64,000 bases of DNA from Tractidigestivibacter montrealensis (GTDB taxonomy: Bacteria; Actinomycetota; Coriobacteriia; Coriobacteriales; Atopobiaceae). The translations under genes and the position numbers were made by a program. The DNA lies in NCBI RefSeq assembly GCF_024741235.1, contig NZ_JANSKA010000006.1:1-64000 (forward strand), written 5' to 3'. This document shows, in pieces, positions 59,791 to 64,000 of this stretch. The notes beneath the pieces are model-generated. The model saw only the letters and a program-made list of their open reading frames with translations, had not been told where the DNA came from and made no database searches. The number at the start of each line of letters is the position of its first letter. Position 1 is the first letter of the stretch.

Positions 59791-60102
59791 CTAGTACGTG
59801 ACGATGCGCATGGCCATGTCGCGGCCGATGCCAAAGGTGGAGCCCTTGACGCTTACCACCACGTCGCCGTTCACGCGCGAGACGACCTTGACCTTGGCAC
59901 CCTCGACAAAGCCCATCTCCGAGAGGTGCTGGCGCAGCGTGGCGGTGCCGCGCACCTTGAGGACGCGGATCGTCTCGCCCTCGCTCACCATTGCCAGGGG
60001 AAGCTGGGCACTCCTCCCGATGGTCGTTGCCTCCACACGCGCGCCCGCCCGACTGGCGGGGTTGCTGCCTGTCATTACGGCATCAGCCTCCATGGTCGAC
60101 AT
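59791..60102 (-). CDS. feoA: FeoA domain protein (second copy)
   Basis: The 103-residue product has a roughly 35-residue N-terminal extension, then a FeoA domain: VSEGETIRVLKVRGTATLRQ, HLSEMGFVEGAKVKVVSRVN, GSTFGIGRDMAMRI. Two FeoA proteins per FeoB is common in anaerobes. ATG at 60102 follows AAGGGAG by four bases; an in-frame ATG three codons later is also possible. Two direct repeats of ATAGCTAACT lie 90-125 bases upstream. Confidence 0.9.
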   Translation of the reverse strand: MSTMEADAVMTGSNPASRAGARVEATTIGRSAQLPLAMVSEGETIRVLKVRGTATLRQHLSEMGFVEGAKVKVVSRVNGDVVVSVKGSTFGIGRDMAMRIVTY

Positions 60103-60194
60103 GCGACTCCCTTCTCAGCTCTCTACGGCTTTCTCGGCTGGCCGTAGCCGCCCCGGTTGGGCATCACCTTCCCGGCTGGCCGCGCGAGTTGTCC

Positions 60195-60226
60195 ATAGCT
60201 AACTCGCAAGTAGTATATAGCTAACT
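60195..60226 (-). promoter_or_regulatory. Paired ATAGCTAACT sites upstream of the feo operon
   Basis: ATAGCTAACT at 60195-60204 and 60217-60226, exactly 22 bp apart (two helical turns), flanking a TATATA stretch. Placement suggests a metal-responsive regulator of the DtxR or Fur type. Related GCTAACT/GTTAACTTA words occur near 59330-59375 ahead of feoB. Confidence 0.45.
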
Positions 60227-60398
60227 TGCTGCAAATTGCCCGAAAAGTCAACTATTCTTAACTATTGCTACGAAAGTGCAGGTAGGAGGTCTGTAATGTG
60301 TGTGTTTCTAGCCCATTCGGACGGGAATGTGCGAGAGGCAACGCATATTCCAGCGAGAATGACGATACCTAAACGCCTCTCGGTGGCTCTCCGCACAG

Positions 60399-60533
60399 AT
60401 GCCGCGCATTCCGAACGGTTAGACCGCCTTAAATGGCGAGATTGCGCGGCATTGGCGGACATGCCGCGCATTCCGAACGGTTAGACCGCCTTAAACGTTC
60501 GGAAATTTCCTAATCGACGAAATCACGCGGCAT
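60399..60533. repeat. Two-unit REP-like element, copy 4
   Basis: Unit 1 60399-60452 (ATGCCGCGCATTCCGAACGG ... GCGCGGCAT) and unit 2 60461-60533 with the same ends plus TTAAACGTTCGGAA. It lies between the feo operon and the toxin-antitoxin genes. Confidence 0.8.
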
Positions 60534-60671
60534 TGCCGAGAAAGGTGGCAGCTCATCTTGCCCGCGCCATTGCCGAGAAGGACTGCAGAGCTCTGCCTTC
60601 CATCTATATCCCCTGAACATCATCTATTGCCATAGGCGGTTAATATAGACGTCCGCACGACAGGGTATAAA

Positions 60672-60686
60672 CTAGTCCTAAACTAG
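60672..60686 (+). promoter_or_regulatory. Operator-like palindrome before the antitoxin gene
   Basis: CTAGT-CCTAA-ACTAG is a perfect 5-5-5 inverted repeat beside TATAAA (60666-60671), 21 bases before the antitoxin ATG; suitable for autoregulation by the antitoxin. Confidence 0.5.
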
Positions 60687-60706
60687 GTCCAGCATTGGAG
60701 GATTCC

Positions 60707-60991
60707 ATGGCTTCAAGGACGGCAGAAGTTAAGTCGTACGTTGAGCCTCAGATCAAGTCGGAGGCATCAGAGGTCTACGCCCGCTGGGGAATGAGCCTCT
60801 CGGACGCCGTTAATACATTCCTGATTAAATCGATTGAGGTGGGTGGACTCCCCTTCGACATGCGTCCCGAGCCCAGGCCCGTCTACAAGGCCTCCACGGT
60901 ATTGCCGGCCGATCCGGCCTACGGCTCCAGCGTCCTACCCGATGATATGGACAATGAGGAGGACGGCATCTATGACAGGCTCGTCGGATAG
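60707..60991 (+). CDS. RelB/DinJ-like antitoxin
   Basis: The 94-residue product has an N-terminal ribbon-helix-helix of the RelB/DinJ type (TAEVKSYVEPQIKSEASEVY, ARWGMSLSDAVNTFLIKSIE) and an acidic, flexible C-terminus suited to toxin wrapping. ATG at 60707 follows GGAGG by five bases. It overlaps the toxin gene by 20 bases. Pairing with a MazF/PemK-like rather than RelE-like toxin is a recurrent but non-classical combination. Confidence 0.82.
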   Translation: MASRTAEVKSYVEPQIKSEASEVYARWGMSLSDAVNTFLIKSIEVGGLPFDMRPEPRPVYKASTVLPADPAYGSSVLPDDMDNEEDGIYDRLVG

Positions 60992-61349
60992 TGCCATAAG
61001 GACGAGCAGACTAGATCCGCGCCCCTGGGAAATCTGGCTTGCTTACGTGCGTTTCGCTGACCATCCAGACGTAGGAAAGGTGCGCCCAATCGTCATTATC
61101 GACGAGCGCGTCTCTGCCGTCGTGGCTGCAAAGGTCACAACCGCGGTTCCTCAGGAGCACTACTTGTACTGCGAGCTCGCCGACTGGCAGGTCGAGGGCC
61201 TGTTGCGCCCGTCGCGTGCCCAGGTTGTGCCGCTCTTCCAGGTTTCACACGCCGACGTGCTTCGCGATACTCCCCTGGGAACGCTCACGAAGCGGGACCG
61301 TGTGGCGCTGCAGGCAGCACTCAACGCGGCAGATGGACATGGACTATAG
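60972..61349 (+). CDS. PemK/MazF-like toxin
   Basis: The 125-residue product has the PemK/MazF-like barrel pattern: PWEIWLAYVRFADHPDVGKV, RPIVIIDERVSAVVAAKVTT with the conserved R-P-I-V-I-I strand, and LTKRDRVALQAALN at the end. Members are mRNA endoribonucleases. ATG at 60972 lies about nine bases after AGGAGG inside the antitoxin gene. It forms a type II toxin-antitoxin operon with the upstream gene. Catalytic residues cannot be fixed by eye. Confidence 0.75.
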   Translation: MTGSSDSAIRTSRLDPRPWEIWLAYVRFADHPDVGKVRPIVIIDERVSAVVAAKVTTAVPQEHYLYCELADWQVEGLLRPSRAQVVPLFQVSHADVLRDTPLGTLTKRDRVALQAALNAADGHGL

Positions 61350-61494
61350 GCAGTCTGCGACCCCCCCGGAGATACATATTCCAATCGGTTAGGGACCCCG
61401 GACGATCGAATTTTTTCAGGCTATTTGAGAGAGCAGCGCCATTGCCGAGAAGGGCCGCGGCCAGCGGGGCGTTGGCGTTTCTCGGCACAAAATA

Positions 61495-61532
61495 ACGACC
61501 CGCCACTGGGCTAATTGCCCAACGGCGGGTCG
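61495..61532 (-). terminator. Terminator of the MHS transporter gene
   Basis: ACGACCCGCC / GGCGGGTCGT with an inner TGGGC/GCCCA helix; TTATTTTG follows on the minus strand. Confidence 0.82.
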
Positions 61533-61558
61533 TCGCAATCACAGGAGTGCGTCAGAAG

Positions 61559-62885
61559 CTACGCATCGAACTCCATGTCCTTGCTCTCCTGGATGAGCAG
61601 CAGCGCGACAAGCGCAACCCCAGACATCGCGAGGAGGTACCAACCCACGCCCTGGATGCCAAACGCAAGCACCAATGCCGTGGCGATGGTGGGCGCAAAC
61701 GCGCCGCCCAGGATCGACGAGAGGTTGTACGCCAGGCCGGAGCCAGAGTAGCGCACGTTTGCAGGGAAAAGCTCAGGCAGGTAAGCGCCGCACGGCCCAA
61801 ACAGGCCGCCCATCAGGCAAAAGCCAACGGCGAGGAAGGCAAACACGCTGGCGGCGTTCTGCGTCGCAAGCAGCTGCGGCGCAAGAAGGCTAAACACAAC
61901 GGTGAGCAGCGTGGTGACGAGAAGGACGGGCCTGCGGCCAACCTTGTCGGCCTCGACGCAGCCAACAACGATGAACACGGCAAAGAACGGAACGGCGGCA
62001 AGCTCGAGCTGCAGGTACTGGGTCTGGGCAAAGCCGAGCGTCTTTACGCCGTAGGAGAGGGACCAGGTGCCCAGCAGGTAGAACAGGGTGTACGTGATGC
62101 CCATGGCGCAGGTGCCAAGAACGACCTGCTTCCAGTACTTGGTGAGCTCGTGAAGCGGGCTCTTCACCACGCGGTCCTCCTTGACAGCCTTCTGGAAGAC
62201 GGGGGTCTCGCTCATGCGCTCACGGACGACAAGACCAACAACCACGAGGACCGCGGAGAGCAGGAACGGGATGCGCCAACCCCAGGCGACCATGGTGTCC
62301 TGCGAGAAGTTGCTCTCAAGCAGCAGGTTAACGCCGTAGGCAAAGAAGAAGCCGAGAGGGGCGCCCAGGTTGGGGAAGGAACCCCACAGCGCGCGCTTGT
62401 TGGCCGGCGCGTTCTCGGTGGCGACAAGCGCCGCGCCCGACCACTCGCCCGCAAGGCCCAGGCCCTGGCATGCACGGCAGACGCACAGGAGCACTACGGC
62501 CATCGGCCCAAGGACGTCATAGCCGGGTAGCACGCCAACCACAAAGGTGGAAATGCCCATCATCATGAGTGCAACTACCAGCGTCTTCTTGCGGCCGAGC
62601 TTGTCGCCAAAGTGCCCAAAGAGTAGCGACCCAAACGGGCGTGCAAGAAACGACACGGCAAAGGTGACAAACGAGAATAGCGTCGCGAGGAACGGGTTCT
62701 GCTTTGCGACGTCGGTGAAGAAGACGAGGCCAAAGTAGCTGGCGGCGGCAATCGAATAGCAGTAGTTATCGTAGAACTCGATTGCGGTGCCCCCCCATGG
62801 AGGCGGCCATCACCTCGAGGACGGAGTCTCTCTTGGGAGCCTCGGCTACTGCCGGGGCGGTTAGCGATGTAGGTTGCGAAGACAT
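61559..62885 (-). pseudogene. MHS-family MFS transporter, frameshifted in a C7/G7 tract
   Basis: ATG at 62885 (GGAGAG upstream) encodes MSSQPTSLTAPAVAEAPKRD then VLEVMAASMG, after which a run of seven Gs (minus strand; 62796-62790) puts the frame out and it stops 10 codons later. With six Gs the frame continues TAIEFYDNYCYSIAAASYFG and on to the 365-residue remainder, which has MHS/ProP features: loop GHFGDKLGRKKTL, RACQGLGLAGEWSGA, and PELFPANVRYSGSGLAYN. About 441 residues would result. The tract invites slippage, so the gene may be phase-variable rather than dead. The substrate, perhaps a carboxylate or osmolyte, is unknown. Confidence 0.8.
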
Positions 62886-63077
62886 TGCTTCTCTCCTTGT
62901 GGTCTGGGTTCTGGTGTGGGCGAGAACTTTTCGCCTTCACGCGGCGAACCCGTCTCTCCCTACGATGCGGAATCGTTCTCACAACGTCATTGCATGCTTG
63001 TTAGTCTGCCGTGCTCCTCTCGCTTGCGATGTTCCGCTCGGTCCGGATTTCCGCGGAGGACAGCCGGCATACGAAGA

Positions 63078-63217
63078 GGGCCCGGCGCCGTCTCTCCCCA
63101 ACAGCCCCGGGCCCAAAGGTCCGCAGCCGTCCGCAGGTGCGGACGGCCGTATGTGGCCACCCGCGCCTAGATAATGCTGGCAATCTCGATGAGATCGTGC
63201 GTGTTGGCCTGGAACAT
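63078..63217 (-). promoter_or_regulatory. Leader with 16-codon ORF and two hairpins upstream of the MHS transporter
   Basis: ATG at 63217 with GAGGGAG upstream encodes MFQANTHDLIEIASII then TAG (63169-63167). Next come a perfect stem GCCGTCCGC/GCGGACGGC (63126-63147) and GGGCCCGG/CCGGGCCC (63078-63114). The arrangement of short Ile-containing peptide plus consecutive hairpins resembles attenuator leaders. The rest of 62886-63481 holds no recognised gene. Confidence 0.45.
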
Positions 63218-63481
63218 CTTGGTCTCCCTCTTCGTAGCGCCCGCTTCTGCGTGGCGTGTGTGAGACTATGCGCCGGAGAAGTTCACGTAGCGCTACTATT
63301 CCGTGGGACGTAATACAAAGGTAATATTTCGGCGAAAGGTTGCTTTGCGTCGGCGAGCGTTGTGGCGCGCGGCGAGAAGGACAGCCGTCCGGCGCCGGAG
63401 TGCGCATTTTGGCAGCCAGCGCGTACAAAACCTTTGCTGCGGCGCCAACGAGGCGAGGGCCGTTAGCGACCCGGCGCTCCG

Positions 63482-64000
63482 CTACGCCTTCTTGCGTCGA
63501 GACGAGCTGCGCCCCGCTGAGCCGCCACGCCCTGACGCCGAGCCCTTACGCGCCCCGCGCGCCCCGCGCGTGCTGGCGGCGGCCTTCTTCTCCCTGCTCG
63601 GGCAGTCCATGTTCACGCAGATGCGCCATGGCCCGCGCTGTGTCACCACCTCGACGATTGGCGCGCCGCACTCCGGGCAGGTCTCGCCCGTGGCGTGCAG
63701 CTCGCCACGCTGCGGCAGAGGGTAGCTCGTGCCGCATTCGTCGTAGTTGGTGCAGCGGATGAAGCGCTTCCCGCTCTTCTCGGACTTGTGCGCCACCAGG
63801 TCGCCGTGACGGCCGGCCGCCTTGCAGGCGGCGCACTCCCCCACCACAATGTCAGGCTCGCGGTTGGTGGGGCACGCCGGGTTGATGCACGTCTCGTACG
63901 GACGGTTGCGGAACGGGTGCACCTTCACGCGCGGTGCGCCACACTCCGGGCACACGCCCGCCTCGCCCTCGATGGGCTCGATGCGCCCCTTGGGCAGCGG
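63482..64000 (-). CDS. topA: DNA topoisomerase I, C-terminal zinc-ribbon region (partial)
   Basis: The frame enters from the right edge; 172 codons are visible. It holds three topoisomerase I-type zinc ribbons: VCPECGAPRVKVHPFRNRPY with CINPAC, CAACKAAGRHGDL with CTNYDECGTSYPLPQRG, and CPECGAPIVEVVTQRGPW with CVNMDCPS. It closes with a Gly/Arg/Ser/Lys-rich basic tail, common in actinobacterial TopA. TopA relaxes negative supercoils. The catalytic toprim and Tyr domains lie outside the window. Confidence 0.9.
   Translation of the reverse strand, partial: PLPKGRIEPIEGEAGVCPECGAPRVKVHPFRNRPYETCINPACPTNREPDIVVGECAACKAAGRHGDLVAHKSEKSGKRFIRCTNYDECGTSYPLPQRGELHATGETCPECGAPIVEVVTQRGPWRICVNMDCPSREKKAAASTRGARGARKGSASGRGGSAGRSSSRRKKA

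Overview
The window looks like chromosomal DNA of a host-associated, high-GC, obligately anaerobic-type actinobacterium of the class Coriobacteriia, most like Olsenella/Atopobium relatives. This is an inference from base composition, protein style and gene content (GatCAB, SUF with SufU and Rrf2, FeoAB, a bile salt hydrolase, AhpC with a TrxR/AhpF-like partner); no 16S gene is present. No rRNA, tRNA or CRISPR array was found. Both edges cut genes: a putative Cys/Met-metabolism PLP enzyme on the left and topA on the right.

Layout. 1-13 kb: partial PLP enzyme, a YegP-like protein, gatCAB, a lone AAA+ ATPase, and a drug-export block (marR, two halves of a heterodimeric ABC exporter, an MFS pump with a short leader ORF), then pepT. 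14-20 kb: sufC-B-D-S-U-rrf2, overlapping by a few bases at most junctions, behind a repeat-filled leader. 20-27 kb: fba with a CRP-like palindrome, a Ser/Asn-rich surface-type protein, a TPP-riboswitch thiamin-precursor uptake operon, and a DUF134/NifX-like protein. 27-35 kb: an accessory, decaying stretch: DUF4256 remnant, frameshifted GNAT, a MazG-like plus GIY-YIG/DUF2075 gene pair, a leader RNA in front of a deleted DUF3800 gene, and an XRE-AlaA fused frame. 35-50 kb: HxlR/FMN reductase, ABC-F, M18 aminopeptidase, bile salt hydrolase, Gpx-OhrR-CDF, enolase, MetE-like with LysR, mntH-ydcF. 50-64 kb: a surface adhesin split by a stop codon, ahpF/ahpC, perR, feoB with two feoA genes, a toxin-antitoxin pair, a homopolymer-frameshifted MHS transporter, and topA.

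The metabolic theme is redox and metal handling: Fe-S assembly (SUF/Rrf2), ferrous iron (Feo), manganese (MntH), peroxide (AhpC, Gpx, PerR, OhrR) and CDF efflux.

The most unusual structure is repeat DNA. A 31-bp palindrome (GAGACAAAGGGA stem) occurs six times; in four copies its TGA is the stop codon of the adjacent gene, and in one it is read open and joins an XRE domain to AlaA. A second family (ATGCCGCG ends, GAACGGTTAG core) forms two-unit blocks at four sites. Several genes are broken in ways that suggest phase variation or decay (C7 tract, G4 tract, in-frame TAA, internal deletion).
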